Shown here piece after piece: positions 35,086 through 46,943 of a stretch of DNA of 64,000 nt. Source of the DNA: Chaetoderma sp. LZ-2023a (Eukaryota; Mollusca; Caudofoveata; Chaetodermatida; Chaetodermatidae). Made by a program: the position numbers and the translations under genes. Positions within the stretch are counted from its first letter, which is position 1; every line of letters begins with the position of its first letter. The stretch spans positions 75,845,062 to 75,909,061 of the forward strand of contig CM067366.1 of assembly GCA_034401795.1 (NCBI GenBank). Reading direction: 5' to 3'. The notes below the pieces were generated by a model. The model saw nothing but the letters and a program-made list of their open reading frames with translations, did no database searches and was not told the origin of the DNA.

Positions 35086-35182
35086 CTGTGTTAATTAAGA
35101 AAGATAATTACTTTACTAGTTGACGCTTAATGATGTGTATTAATCTGTGATCTATCGCAGATTATTGTTTTTTCTCAGGATC

Positions 35183-35183
<1 letters not shown>

Positions 35184-35220
<37 letters not shown>
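35184..35220. repeat. (ATT)n microsatellite
   Basis: About twelve ATT units. Confidence 0.97.
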
Positions 35221-35222
<2 letters not shown>

Positions 35223-35239
35223 TCAAGGATTTTCGTAAA

Positions 35240-36970
35240 CTATGTCCTCCTACAGTTTTGATCTGATCAACTCCAAACATGGTCAACTTGTAGTACCCAT
35301 TGGGATCTAGTGTGCTATTACTTTTCTTCTCGATCGGGTGTATGGTTTCCGAGATATCCGCATTTCCGCGGGGGGGGGGGGGGGGGAAGTCCCATAGGAA
35401 ATGTATGGGGGCAATATTCGGACAGCGACTACTTCTAGAGTTTTTCCTCAATCATCTTGAAACTTAACAGACTTCTAGCATATGATGCTTTGCATCTCCA
35501 CCCAAAATATGTGTTTGGTACGGTGACCAGATTTGGAGAAAATCCGGCATAAGCCGAATTTAAAAAAATTAAGATACTTCATATTTCTAGGGATGGTTGA
35601 AATTTGGCATATACGTAGATGTATTATACTACTCTTGATTAGTGAAATAAAATCGTTAGCGAACATGTTAACCATTGAGAACTCTGCATTTCTGTGTCCC
35701 CATAGGAAATGCATGAGAGCAATATTCGGATACTGACTGCTCCTAGAGTTTTGCCTCTATCATCTTGAAACTGGAAAAAACGTCTAGCGTGTCTTGACCC
35801 ACATGGTGACCCAAAATATCTTTTGGGTATGGTGACCCGTTTTTGAGAAAATCTGGCATAAGGCCAATTTCTTGGAATCAAGATAATTCATATTTCAATG
35901 TCGGTCAGATGCTTGAAATTTGGCATATACATAGATACATTATACTACTATGGATTAATAAAATAAAATCGATAGAGAACATGTTAACCTTTCAGAACGT
36001 TGCATTTCCGTCACCAACATGTCCCATAGGGAATGTATGGGAGCAATATTCGGTCAGTGATGGCTCCTAGGATTTTTTCCGGATCATCTTGAAACCTAAC
36101 ATATTTCTAGGATCGGTTGACCTGCAAGTTGGCCAAAAAGTCTTTTTGGTTCAGTGACCAGTTTTTGAGAAAATACTGAATAAAAACAATTATTTGACAT
36201 CATGAGATTTCTTATTTCAGTCTTACTTCGGGGTTTGACATTTTTGACATCCCTAGATACCAGAGGCTACTATTACTTACTGAAATAAAATCGTTAATGG
36301 ACATATAAACATTTCCATTATTACAAATCTGCACACTAAATATTATTTCCATGATTTGCTGAAAGATGACGGGATTATGGTCGGATTGTTTCCCCATTTA
36401 GATCGCCTAATCCGCGGCAGAATTGCCTCTCAGACACCATTTACAGAGCTCCGATATTTAGATATTGAGATTTTTGTATCGTAGACAAATATGTCAATAG
36501 GGAATGTATTGGAAATTGATTTGATGATAAATGACCCAGTTTTGGAAATATCATGTCTAAACTTGGTAGATTTCCAGTACGCACCAGGCATGCATAGATC
36601 ATCTACAGTAATTGGATCTGCTGTATAGTTCCCGAGAAGTCCACATTTTCTTGTCCAAAATGTCCAGTTGGAAATGTAAGGGAGTGCTATTTAGACAGCA
36701 ACTCGTCCTAGAGTTTCCTCCAGATCATGGAAAAACTTAAGAGACCTTTAGCATATGTTAATCCGCATCTGACACCAACATATTTTCCTGGTCCATTGAG
36801 TACTATTTGCGATTTCTAGCCTCCAAACGTGAGACACTTTCAGTACACCTTAGCGCCTGGGATGTGTTTATTTTTCTTTTGGATCCAGTGAATATGCTTA
36901 TCCGTGCCCAAAATTCCCCAAAGAAAATGTATGAGAGTGATATTCTGATAGCGACTCCCCTTAAGCTTTC
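35240..36970 (+). repeat. Diverged tandem repeat, period about 310 bp
   Basis: The module with CCCATAGGAAATGTATGGG, then CAATATTCGGACAGCGACT, then a CATCTTGAAACTTAACA string recurs. Copies of the CCCATAGGAAATG-type box start near 35,390, 35,698, 36,023, 36,661 (diverged) and 36,914 (diverged). Between boxes, TTGAAATTTGGCATATAC and GAAATAAAATCGTTAGCGAA recur near 35,599-35,660 and 35,915-35,980. The copies are too diverged for a common frame, so this is not coding. Confidence 0.75.
35370..35386. repeat. Poly-G run of 17
   Basis: A homopolymer inside the first unit of the 310-bp repeat. Confidence 0.95.
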
Positions 36971-36974
36971 TGCA

Positions 36975-38045
36975 GATCATGTTGAAACTTAACATCCTTC
37001 CATAATCTGTAGTCACGCATTCGACCCAAACTCAAGGAAAATGCCATCAAATGTCAAATAAAGGAGAAATTAATGAATTTTTTTGTCCCAGGTAATCAGA
37101 AACAATCGAAATTCACCAGATTTAATTGCCTCAATTTACTCGAAGGGAGGTAATTCATGCCAACGCCTAAAATTGGTAACTTTGACCCCTGATTGACCGT
37201 GGTCTTGGACGGGTCACTTTCAAACGATCATGAGAATCGAAATTAATCATATTGAACTGAAACTATCAACTTCAACAAGTAAAGGGAGGCTAAAACAAAG
37301 ATTGGTCAGGTTTTTTTTGCATCAAATGCCTTCCTTTACCTTTAGTTCATTAATGTATCCTTTATTTCCATTTAATGGCATTTTCCTTCATTTAGTTAAA
37401 AAGTCCACTGCAGCAAAGCAAGATAGATTAGTTTATACTTTAGGGTCAAGGCTATCGGTTTTCAAGAAATCAGCTTTCCATACACTGTGTAAAAGTATGG
37501 AAATGTGAACTATGTATCTTTGAACTGCGACAACACTTAGACTTTTTTTTATCAGATCAGCATCAGACATGTTCAATGATCATATGAGAAGAGGGTTTAT
37601 AATACTCCATAATACCCAGTCATCGCAGATTTACAGTTACTTCAGTAAATGTGTTCTAGTTATTGAATTTTGTTTACTTGAACAGCCCGGCATTCATGGG
37701 CGACAGGGTGGGTGGTGGTATTAGGGCGGCCAATGAGGAATGTATACTTCGTACATAATAGTGAGAGTACCATTCTTGCTCATATTTGCATTGTAGGTGA
37801 GTGATTATCTATTGCCCATTATGTATTCTGTTTGGCGGTTCGCTATTAAAATTGTTAGAATGAATGTGTAACGTTATGTTAGATTCGAAACGTCTAAAGT
37901 CGTTTACTGGTTAGTGAGCGTCTGATATATTCTGGAACTTATTATTATTATTATTGTATTTCATTGCAAACCGAATCAGCTTATCAGGTCACATTGTTGA
38001 GCTGGAACGTTCTAGAAATTTCGACAACTGGTACATTAGAGACAA
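36975..38045. other. Stretch with no assignable feature
   Basis: The forward frame at 37,230-37,508 has no recognised domain. GAAGGGAGGTAATTC at 37,143 and AAAGGGAGGCTAA at 37,281 resemble motifs common in molluscan repeats. Nothing else can be named. Confidence 0.4.
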
Positions 38046-38445
38046 TGGACCGTTCCGGTTTTAGTTATGCACCGCCCATCTATAGCTAAGCTCCACCCAC
38101 ACCTCGCTCGTGTTGGGATCGATCGATCTGTGAAGTGCTCGACTATCAACTTCCAAAAAACTAACTAGTAAGCTGTTGAATATTTTGAAACTAATTTGAA
38201 TGGGTGCTGTTGCTGCTTATGGCAGTAACAGTGCTCAGTCAAATTAGTTAAAAATATCAAACAACAGCATGTTTATTAAATAGTAAAGATATACATTTCG
38301 TTCAACAACGCATAGTCCGTCACCAATTAAGCATTCATGACGTACTTATCTACGTCACTCATGACGTCATTGATTGTTACGTCATCCTATGCATCACGTA
38401 GTTGGTTATGGCGTCATCTGGTGGATGTATAAATTGGAAAGGTCC
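38046..38445 (+). mobile_element. P1 palindromic element, near full length
   Basis: Left end GGACCGTTCCGGTTTTAG and right end AAATTGGAAAGGTCC give matching GGACC/GGTCC termini. The palindrome is at about 38,171-38,277. The right arm has ATGACGTACTTATCTACGTC and ATGACGTCATTGATTGTTAC. Confidence 0.85.
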
Positions 38446-38579
38446 TTTCTAGAGTGAAGGCATTTTTATATATTGGGAACACGTTGTAAACGGGGTAGGT
38501 TGGAGGTAGGGATGGAGGTGTCTCGGAATTGAGAGACCATTGCAAGACCTGTATGAGAGGAAAGGCTTGTGGCAAAGTA

Positions 38580-38719
38580 TACTGGGCCAGCGAGTGTAGT
38601 TTAGTCGTACTGGGTCAGCGATAGCTATTTAGTGGTACTTGGTAAGCAATTTTAGTTTAGTGGTACGGGGCCAGCAATAGCTATTTAGTGGTATTGGGCC
38701 AGCGAGTTTTGCTTAATCA
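38580..38719 (+). repeat. 28-bp minisatellite, five units
   Basis: TACTGGGCCAGCGA-like boxes start at 38,580, 38,608, 38,636, 38,664 and 38,692, an exact 28-bp spacing. Alternate units share GTTTAGT or GCTATTTAGTGG, suggesting a 56-bp higher-order pattern. Confidence 0.9.
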
Positions 38720-39042
38720 GACAGAACAAAAGGCGGGCAAGAATTTATGGACAACAGAACATGAAAATTAGAACATTAATTCTGTAGAGGTAATTCGACC
38801 GACAATTTGAGAGCCATCGTGAGCAGGGAGAAGCGTGCAATTACGTAATATTGAAGCGAATTCAGACCATTAACTGCGTGTCAATATTTCATCCCGTATC
38901 TTAGAAGAATTGTAAGACGATGTCGCTCGTCGCCATGAAGATATGGAAAGCAAGGCTATTAAAATGTTCGTTAGATTTATTAATTCATAATTGTGAAATA
39001 TTGATGAATATGCTATGCACTCATTGTATTGTTGATGATTAA

Positions 39043-39500
39043 TGGACATTTCCAGTTCATCCATCCATCATATGACGTCATAATCAACCACGTGCCGTGT
39101 AGGATGACGCCATAATCAATTACGTTAGGAATGACGTAGATAAATACGCAACTAATGCATACTTGATGACGGGTTAAACTTTTTTGTACGAATGTATTTC
39201 TTTAATTTAATACACATGTTGTTGAATATTTTAAAACTAATTTGACTGGGCGCTGTTGATAGGCAGCAACCGCACCCAGTCAAATTAGTTTCAAAATATT
39301 CAACAGCATGTTTCTTAAATAGCAAATAATTAACAAAGACATATATAATTCATACAACACTTTGGACTATTTGAGATTTGATAACGCGCTATATGGAACC
39401 CTTTGTGACGTAATGATTATGACGTCATCACACCGCCGCTGAACTTATTATAACGTCATACGAGGTCGGATGATGGATGGATACTCTGGAAAGGTGAATT
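39043..39500. mobile_element. P1 variant with two right arms
   Basis: Both sides of the central palindrome (about 39,208-39,308) carry CRE-type right arms. The left side reads reversed (CATCCATCCATCATATGACG, TCATAATCAACCACG). The right side reads forward (TGACGTAATGATTATGACGT, GATGGATGGATACTCTGG). The GC-box arm is absent. The result is a nearly symmetrical foldback. Confidence 0.8.
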
Positions 39501-39599
39501 GGACCATTGAAACCAGCTATAAGCCATATACGTACCGATAGCTGCATGCGCGAACGCATCACGCATGCCTCTAGAGGATTTGACGTACAGGGATTCGAG

Positions 39600-40335
39600 C
39601 ACAGATATTTGTATTATACTTAGGAAACGCAGACACTGTACTAGTCAATGACTTATCTTTGATCTTTATTCACGAAAATAATTCAGCAAAGCAGAAAAAA
39701 TAATAGCATTCTGTTCCATGTACATTAATAATGTAAAATGTTATTTGAAGAACTGTGCATTAACAAAGCAAACTAATGTACTTTTCCTTGGTCTTAACTA
39801 GGTAACTAACTTTGGCAATTAGCATTCCATAGCGGCAGTATATATTGTTATGCTGAATGGCTGATTCGCGGGGACCTTCTGTTAAATGTGACATTTATTT
39901 TGCACTTCAGTAGAGTAGAAACGAAAAGTAGATTTCTCCAGACTATTACAGATGATTATTTTATGTATGCCGATAAATGAATGGAAGCGTGCTTTGAACA
40001 TGTCTTCTTATTCGATTTCTTCTCTCTATGTCTGTAAAGATGGCTCAAATACCAGTACTGTCCTAATATAATGTGACGCTTTTTTAACAACAAGGAGGCC
40101 CTGGGCTAGCTGAATTAGTAGGCATATATATTGATACAGTCACAACAGATCCTGAAAACAATGAGTTTAATTTAATTTTAAAATCCAACTTTGGGTAATC
40201 GCTAAATATTATATTTACTAAATTCAATTTGCTGCTATAGGTATGTAATCATCGTGTATATGTTGACCGCTGTCCCAGCTAGTGGTGGCTTATAACACAG
40301 CTGAACAATCGATAGCAACCTGATTACACTGGTTA
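39600..40335 (+). repeat. Array 2, first block (decayed)
   Basis: The segment around 39,886-39,955 (TGACATTTATTTTGCACTTC, AGTAGAGTAGAAACGAAAAG) matches 51,885-51,955 and, more weakly, 57,690-57,755. No gene is supported. The rest of the block has no other feature that I can name. Confidence 0.5.
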
Positions 40336-40340
40336 TACTA

Positions 40341-40542
40341 CAGGTGGCGGTGATGACGACGACGATTGACGATGACGATGGCGCGGTGGCGAAGACGGCG
40401 ACGACGACAGCAACAACGGCAACCTCTACCATCACCACTACCACCACCACCATCAACCCCCACACCAAACCCCACCAACACCAATACAACCTCCACCACC
40501 GCCACCACCACCACCATGGCCACCACCACCACCACCACCACC

Positions 40543-40574
<32 letters not shown>

Positions 40575-41009
40575 CAACAACAGCAACAACACCAATACCA
40601 ACACTACCACCGCCGCCACCACCACCAACACCAACACCAACACATAAAGCAACACAAAACACCAACACCAACACCGCCAACAACAATATCAACACCATCA
40701 ACCATCATCACTATCATAGCCACAACCACCACTATCATCACAACGAACGCCAACACTACAACACCCAGCACCACCACCACCACCACCACCACCAGTACCA
40801 CCACGACAACCAGCACCACGACCACCACCACCACCACCACCACAACCACCACCACCACCATCATTATCATGATCATCACCACCACCACCACCACCACAAC
40901 CATCACCATTATCAGCACCACCACCATCTTCATTATTACCACCACAACCAAGATCACCTCAACCATTGCCACTATCACCATCACAACCACCACCACCACC
41001 ACCACCGCC

Positions 41010-41043
<34 letters not shown>

Positions 41044-41060
41044 TCATTATCACCAAGACA
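40341..41060. repeat. ACC/AAC/ATC triplet satellite-like tract
   Basis: About 700 bp of imperfect CAC, AAC and ATC triplets. All frames are open on both strands, because such triplets rarely make stops. The 278-codon Thr/His/Ile frame and the Val-rich minus frames are therefore low-complexity artefacts. Confidence 0.95.
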
Positions 41061-41469
41061 ACCACAACCATCTCCAATATCACCACGACAATTACAATCA
41101 CTGCCACAGGCATCATCGTTAGGACAACAACGACAATCATTACCACTACTGCTAGTAATGCAAAACATATTCTTTTCTAGCAATCAACAGTGCCACGGTT
41201 TCCAGGCCATATTAATCAACATACAGATACGGGGCTATCTTTGAACTTTCATCTTTGTGACTGACATTTTCTGGGACAAAAAATGTATATTTTCTGTGAA
41301 GATTTATAATTCGTATTTCCTAATACTTTACCTAATGACAGGTCAGATTGTATGTCATCTTACATGAGAGGATACGAGCATCTGTATGTTAAACCTGTGT
41401 TGCTATGAGCTATGGCTGTCGATGGCCGTCAATGTCATACAACACGACGATTTCCTGGTGTTATTTGGA

Positions 41470-42430
41470 AACGAATGAAATTGTGAAATGGCAGCTACAG
41501 TACAGTTCAGAAATAACTTACGGCAGAAATGTCTTCTAATATAATTATGTTAAACATATTCAACAGAACATTGCTTATTAACTAACATGTCTGTGTTTTT
41601 GTTTTTGAAAGACGTTAAATTATCTGTGAATGTTGCTGTAAAGAGTTGACCAATTCCGTATTCCTCGGTAATATTTAATCGGGTAGAAGACATGCCCATA
41701 CTCATGAAGCCCACAAAATAACGTCACAATCTGATTAATTGGTCAACTCGTACCAAACTGATGCGGTTGCAAATTACGAAGCCTATGAAGCGCTTTAAGG
41801 CCGCTATCGATTCTCGTAAGGCGTATGTTGATGGAAACACCCAGGCTAGATGCATTCACGATGGAGAAAGTTGAAATTAGCTATGCGTATTAACCTGGAT
41901 TCCCTAAACGTGTACCCAGCGAACTTGTCTACCACTCAACATCAACACGTATTTCCCACTAACGGACGCTAACGAGTCTGGAGAAAATTTAATTTAGAAC
42001 CAGATGGTCTCCGTTTTATCAAATTATCCCTGTCTATCATTTCTACGAATTCACTTACATATCTTCAGTATTCGAGAGAATATTCCCAAGTCACGCATGC
42101 CACCGCTACATACATACCTCCGCCTGTGCATGGGCATGTTCATCTGTAGGCGTATGTGCGTGCGCGAACACGTGTGTGCTTTCTCATACGTGCATGCCTG
42201 CGCACACATGCACGTACGGGCGGGCGTGCGGCCGTTCGTCTATCCGTCCGTGCACGCGTACGTATGTCCGTGCGTGCGAGTGTGTGTGCATTAATATTTG
42301 CACGCGTTGCGTGAGGGAGGATAGCATGTGAAACAGAACTATACAGGCATTATGTCGCTTTGCACTAAGCTAGAAATCAAACTTGTATTTGAATATTGTG
42401 CCTAGCTGAATCGAAAGTCCAAAGCGGCCG
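41470..42430 (+). repeat. Array 2, unit near 42 kb
   Basis: GACGCTAACGAGTCTGG, AATTTAGAACCAGA, TCTATCATTTCTACGAATTC, and the GT/CG-rich stretch 42,120-42,290 correspond to 52,290-52,500 and 58,800-59,160. AAGCTAGAAATCAAACTTGT near 42,368 matches 59,220. GGTTGCAAATTACGAAGCC near 41,766 matches 63,630. Confidence 0.75.
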
Positions 42431-42545
42431 AATATTTTGCAACTAATGTGTCCAGGGTTGCTTAGGGCAGCAACAACTCCCAGTCAAATTAACTTCAACA
42501 TATTTACTAGAATATTTATCAAATTCTAAATTCATCAAAGCTTAC
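42425..42545 (+). mobile_element. P1 palindrome remnant
   Basis: CCGAATATTTTGCAACTAAT pairs imperfectly with CAAATTAACTTCAACATATT around CAGGGTTGCTTAGGGCAGCA. Neither arm is recognisable. Confidence 0.55.
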
Positions 42546-43370
42546 AAATACAGTTCGTATACTTTCGTGACAGAATTTTCAATTTTCGCGACTAAGCGGC
42601 GCCATTTTAATTGTAACGTCGGCTAGCAGGTAACATAATTGATTTTGACTTTGGCAATTACAGCAACGTACAATTGCCTTATTTCAAGCAGAGAGAAAAA
42701 TTGATGATGTTTTGACATCTGTTGTTCTGATTAATTAACTTATTTGCATATAGGATTTGGGTAATGGTAGAGAATTAGAAAGGCAACATTTTGAGTGGTC
42801 ATATTCGAGGTGACTATGATTTTATAGAAAGTTATGTCTATCTGTGTCACCCCGACTCCTTAGTGTGGTCGCCATCGCTATGGGGCATACGCCTTACTTA
42901 AACCACCAACGAACATAGTGAGCCCCAGTTTATCGCATATTAACATACATAGGTTTAAACGGTATAGTGAAATCTTAGAAAAAGATATATTCTCAATGAT
43001 CAATGTGAGCACCTCCATCCCGTGGACTATACCAGATTTGTATGCAACATGTCTGAATGACTCTAAATAATCCTGTCATCATTCATAATCAACGACAATT
43101 GTCACGATAACAGCTTGAGTAATTGCTAAATTCCGATATGCAAATTGGAATTCAATTGTCTTCATGTCTATATATATATCTGAAGACAATCCTCCAATTA
43201 GATCTCCTTATATCGGGTATATGATTGCGGGCAGTCAATGACGCCTATACTTGGAAAACAAATTTCATTTTAGTACCCCTTTACTTGTAGGATGAGCGAT
43301 ACAGAGCAGATTTAACCAACCTCCATCGAATACTGATAGTTCCCTTTTTGCACTCATTCATATGGCTGTC
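42545..43370. other. Stretch with no assignable feature
   Basis: AT-rich, without recognised repeats or coding signal. A short inverted pair (AATTGTCTTCA and TGAAGACAAT, around TATATATATATC) lies near 43,153-43,190. Confidence 0.4.
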
Positions 43371-43373
43371 TTT

Positions 43374-43603
43374 ATTAACCTTTAACCCTCGAATTTGTGT
43401 TAATAAATTAAATTTTCTCTTATCAAATACCCACTTGCAGACAATGAGAAACTATTTTTGACAATCTACCACAGGAATCACTGGCTCGGTTATCGAGCCT
43501 GTCATTCCAGTGGTAAATTTGCGAAAATAGTCTTCTCTTCATCTGCAAATGGATATTTCTCAAGACCACTGCAGAAGACGTGTGTGGTTGATATGGGTTA
43601 ACA
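43374..43603 (+). mobile_element. P2 palindromic element, good copy
   Basis: It runs from ATTAACCTTTAACCC to GATATGGGTTAAC. ATCTACCACAGGAATCACTG pairs with TCATTCCAGTGGTAAATTTG around GGCTCGGTTATCGAGCC. ACCACTGCAGAAGACG marks the outer arm. Confidence 0.78.
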
Positions 43604-43635
43604 TTCATTACTAAACTCTCAGTTTTCAACTTAAG

Positions 43636-44000
43636 TTAAAGGCCATATTAACACCAAAATGTCCGATAATAAAATTGTCAAAATTGTATAATCTTACACG
43701 TTTAAATTGTGTAAATTGATGTAATGAAACGAAAACAATCTTAGCAAATGCTGATTTTAATTCACAATAATTAATACATTTTGTATTTGTGAAGTTGTAT
43801 TAGGGATACTATTTGTCTCTAAATCAATTTCACAATTTAAAATTTTTATTTTAATTTATACGAAATGAAATCATCATATGCTGAGATTTATTTCGTTTCT
43901 TCACTTTGGGGTACAGTATATTAAGCCTCTAAGGGTGTACAATGCTATCAGTACACTGTTATCAGTTTTAATTTCAAACATTCTAGTGTGAATGCAGTGA
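43636..44000 (+). mobile_element. P3 palindromic element, second copy
   Basis: TTAAAGGCCATATTAACACC is followed by ATAATAAAATTGTCAAAATT, ATGAAACGAAAACAATCTTA, a core (TTGTGAAGTTGTATTAGG, CAATTTCACAATTT), and GAGATTTATTTCGTTTC. TTAAGCCTCTAAGG then matches the P3 copy at 30,992. The right terminal TTAA is not preserved. Confidence 0.7.
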
Positions 44001-44034
44001 ATGTAGGCCAGCAATAAGTTATTTGATAAATCAG

Positions 44035-44212
44035 ATCTGTTGGTCAAGTTTATGACATCATACTCAACAACGCCGCATGTGGCTGACATCACAATAATAA
44101 TTGAAGCTGGAATAGTCCGCCAGTCTATGAATTGCATGTCTCTACCATTTACTAAAGACATAAAGAGGCTAAGCTTAGTTATAGATGAGCGGGGCATAGC
44201 TTAAAGTGGATG
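44035..44212 (-). mobile_element. P1 element without palindrome, reverse orientation
   Basis: A reversed right arm (TTATGACATCATACTCAACA, TGACATCACAATAATAATTG) joins a reversed left arm (GAGGCTAAGCTTAGTTATAG, GAGCGGGGCATAGCTTAAAG). The CREs are mutated to TGACATCA. Confidence 0.6.
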
Positions 44213-44214
44213 CA

Positions 44215-44950
44215 TTCGTTGCTGTTGATTTTGAAAAGTGTGATTTATGAAGATGTTCCCTTTGACAGATATAACCGGTTTAGAATATTTTCGACGTGTC
44301 ACAATATAGGACCGTTTGCCGCTCTGTCTACAAGCCGATGCTAATCCACGCTGTTCATTTATAGACATTATTAACTCCACCCTGGACAAACAAATCACAT
44401 GGGCTGTTTGATTAATACGCTAGAGGCATCTCCATTTTATATAGATACTCTTTTAAACATCCGTTGCAGACTGACCCTCCGGTTCTTGAGATTGATGCTT
44501 CCAGGTTATATGTACATATAAATAATAAAAAAAGCAATTTTGAGTTTATTGGCAGCGAAGATAAACATATATGTTCTACCTTGGTAGCCAGGCATACATG
44601 TTATTTCCTTAGTCCATCATAATTATTTACTATTGAGAAGCATTGCCTAAAACTCTCCACCCAGCCCGATGACCATTCATTAATATGACGCAGCATATCA
44701 GCAAGAGGAAATCATTTAAGTGTAGTCAGCGGGCAAATACAATTCAAATTCACGCAGTGGCTCGTTATCATTTGAAAATAGTGTTACTCCAATGGCCTGT
44801 ATTCTACCCATAGATACACGTTGATGCCATTAATGCTGTGCACTTTGGATGAAATGGAAACCAAAGAAATTAGACTATATCTAGATCAGATAGATAATTT
44901 CCTATTTTTCATCGCGAAAGTCTCGCCTAAGTTTTCCTTCCATTACACAC
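44215..44950. other. Stretch with no assignable feature
   Basis: Only short open frames and no recognised repeat. Confidence 0.4.
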
Positions 44951-45155
44951 CTTAACCCTTTAACACTCATTTCAGCCAAAAGCGGCCTCTGCAGTGGTCT
45001 TGGGAAATGCCCATTTGCAGACCAAGAGTAGACCATTTTTTTGAAAATTTACCAGTGAAATGACTAGCTCGATAACCGTCCCAGTCATTCCAGTCGTAGA
45101 TTTTCAAAAATAGTTTTCTCTTGATATGCAAATGGACATGTTCTATGAGAAAAGT
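44951..45155 (+). mobile_element. P2 palindromic element, left-complete copy
   Basis: TTAACCCTTTAACACTCATT and AAAGCGGCCTCTGCAGTGGT open it. AAATTTACCAGTGAAATGAC pairs with GTCATTCCAGTCGTAGATTT around TAGCTCGATAACCGTCC. The right outer arm is truncated after CAAATGGACATG. Confidence 0.75.
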
Positions 45156-45218
45156 GACATTTCTTGAATACATTTGACTGGTTAATAGAAACGACTAACA
45201 TTTGGGAGTGGGCTGGGA

Positions 45219-45240
45219 GGGGGGGGGGGGTGAGGGGGGA
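45219..45240. repeat. G-rich run
   Basis: A 12-G homopolymer followed by TGAGGGGGGAGG. Confidence 0.9.
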
Positions 45241-45399
45241 GGTGATGAATAATGTCAATTTAACCCACATAACAATCAAGTTTGCACTATATTGGAAAAT
45301 GTGCCTGATTAATTCCGCAAAGTAGAAAAGGGAACAATATGCATGTTGCAAACCACTAATTTTCAAACATTAACACTAACGGGTCAAGACTTTACTATA

Positions 45400-45655
45400 C
45401 ATTGTTTTGGATATTTTGAAACTAATTTGTAGGGATGATGTTGCTGCCATAGGGAGCATTATTAGATGCGGTATGGAATCACATTCCCAGATGTCAAATT
45501 AGTCTCACAATATTCAACAGTTTAACTGTATAGTTACCTTGAAAATGGGTTTCTGGGATGTTAGGGTTGAATTTAGGGCATATATGAATCGCTTTCAACA
45601 CGCATACAAGTAGTAGGAGCTTAGTTAGAAATGGGCGGGGAATAGCTAGAAGTAG
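45400..45655 (-). mobile_element. P1 palindrome and left arm, reverse orientation
   Basis: TGGATATTTTGAAACTAATT and TCAAATTAGTCTCACAATAT flank an enlarged centre with about 40 extra bases. The reversed left arm (GTAGGAGCTTAGTTAGAAAT, GGGCGGGGAATAGCTAGAAG) closes it. The CRE arm is absent. Confidence 0.65.
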
Positions 45656-46078
45656 CTAGCTATTCAATGACTGGTCTAGTCGTGGCACACTGGGATCATT
45701 AACCATTTTTCAAGAGTACAATATATTTATTAAAATTTGAATACCGTACCTTCATATGCCATGTTTAGTAACCAAATACACCATGCATTCCGCATTAAAA
45801 CATGTATGAAATATGGTGCTGAGTGGGTTGTGAAGAATCGTCATCATGCACAAGCAGAAATTATGTGTATAATGATTATGACATGTAATAAACATCTGAC
45901 GATCACAGCAAGCACCTTTGCTGATACTGATATTGCATGTAATGATAAGTGTACCAGATACTCATTGAGCACGATTCGTTCACACCGCTGTTCTGAAGTG
46001 CAAGGAAACGGCAGTGTTCCCAAGGCACATTATGATGAATACATATGGAGACAACCCACTAGATAACAACGTTGGAAT
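45655..46078. other. Unassigned open stretch
   Basis: A 109-codon forward frame (45,737-46,066) has several Cys and His residues but no family that I recognise. No supporting promoter or splice signals were found, so I do not call it a gene. Confidence 0.3.
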
Positions 46079-46305
46079 CAATCTGTGTCGGCAAAAGTTT
46101 CCGAATCGATTTAAAACACGAGTCTCTCCTGAGGCTAATGAGACTTGTTAGAAATTTCATTCAAACCCTCTTCGAAGAGGCTTAGCGCTGTGGGCTTCCA
46201 CTTGAGAATGATAAATGATACTTCTGGGAATGCGACTCCATACTGCACACGTAATTCCCATGATAGTCTGGCTGCGAAAGGGATCTAATACAACATGAAC
46301 AGATA
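46078..46305 (-). repeat. P4 repeat, second copy
   Basis: ATCTGTGTCGGCAAAAGTTT, AACACGAGTCTCTC, TAATGAGACTTGTTAGAAAT, and TGCGACTCCATACTGC align with 55,966-56,205 and with the inverted arm at 33,839. Confidence 0.6.
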
Positions 46306-46333
46306 AGCACAATGTGTGTGTGTTTTTTTTAGG

Positions 46334-46620
46334 AATTCACCTTTCCACTTTTAGTTATGAATCTAAGCTCCTCCACCGACACCACGTCCGTGTTGCGATC
46401 GATCGATCTCTGAACTTCCTGACTATCAATTTCCAGAACACTATACATGTAAGCTGTTGAATATACAATTCATACAACGGTTCGGACTATTACGTGCTAA
46501 AGACGGACTATTTCGAATCATCCATGACGTCATGATCATGACGCCATCATACACGTTACTTAGTTAAGAATGACGTCATATGACGTCAGATGACCGATGG
46601 ATAATCTGGAATGGTGAATT
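46334..46620 (+). mobile_element. P1 element with reduced palindrome
   Basis: Its termini are near symmetrical: AATTCACCTTTCCACTTTTA at the left and CTGGAATGGTGAATT at the right. GATCGATCGATC and GTAAGCTGTTGAATAT are present, then the sequence jumps to ATACAATTCATACAACGG. The right arm has TGACGTCATGATCATGACG and ATGACGTCATATGACGTCAG. Confidence 0.82.
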
Positions 46621-46943
46621 TGATATACCAGCAGCCGATTACGAGACCTTCATTGAGATGTATATATATGTCTATATACGGTGAGGGACAAAGTATATTT
46701 TTTTTCAATGAAATGAGCAATGTCCGCTAGAGAAATTCACTGGTAATAGGCCAGAACTTTGTAGAGAATTCATGCGCACGATATAATGATATAATATTAT
46801 TTCGTGCCCCTGATTTATTATTTCGGACACACGTAATAATCCAGAAACAATTTCATGTCACTTACAGGGTCCCGTACATCTTAGATGACATCCTCGAAAG
46901 CATATGTACAGCACACCTTTCTATAACCGATGCTATGTGAACA

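Noticed and set aside
40344-41180. 278-codon Thr/His/Ile-rich forward frame and several Val-rich minus-strand frames
   Set aside because: All arise from an imperfect CAC/AAC/ATC triplet tract that lacks stop codons in every frame. There are no domains and no conservation.
45737-46066. 109-codon forward frame with Cys and His residues
   Set aside because: No recognisable family, no supporting signals, and a length reachable by chance in 64 kb.
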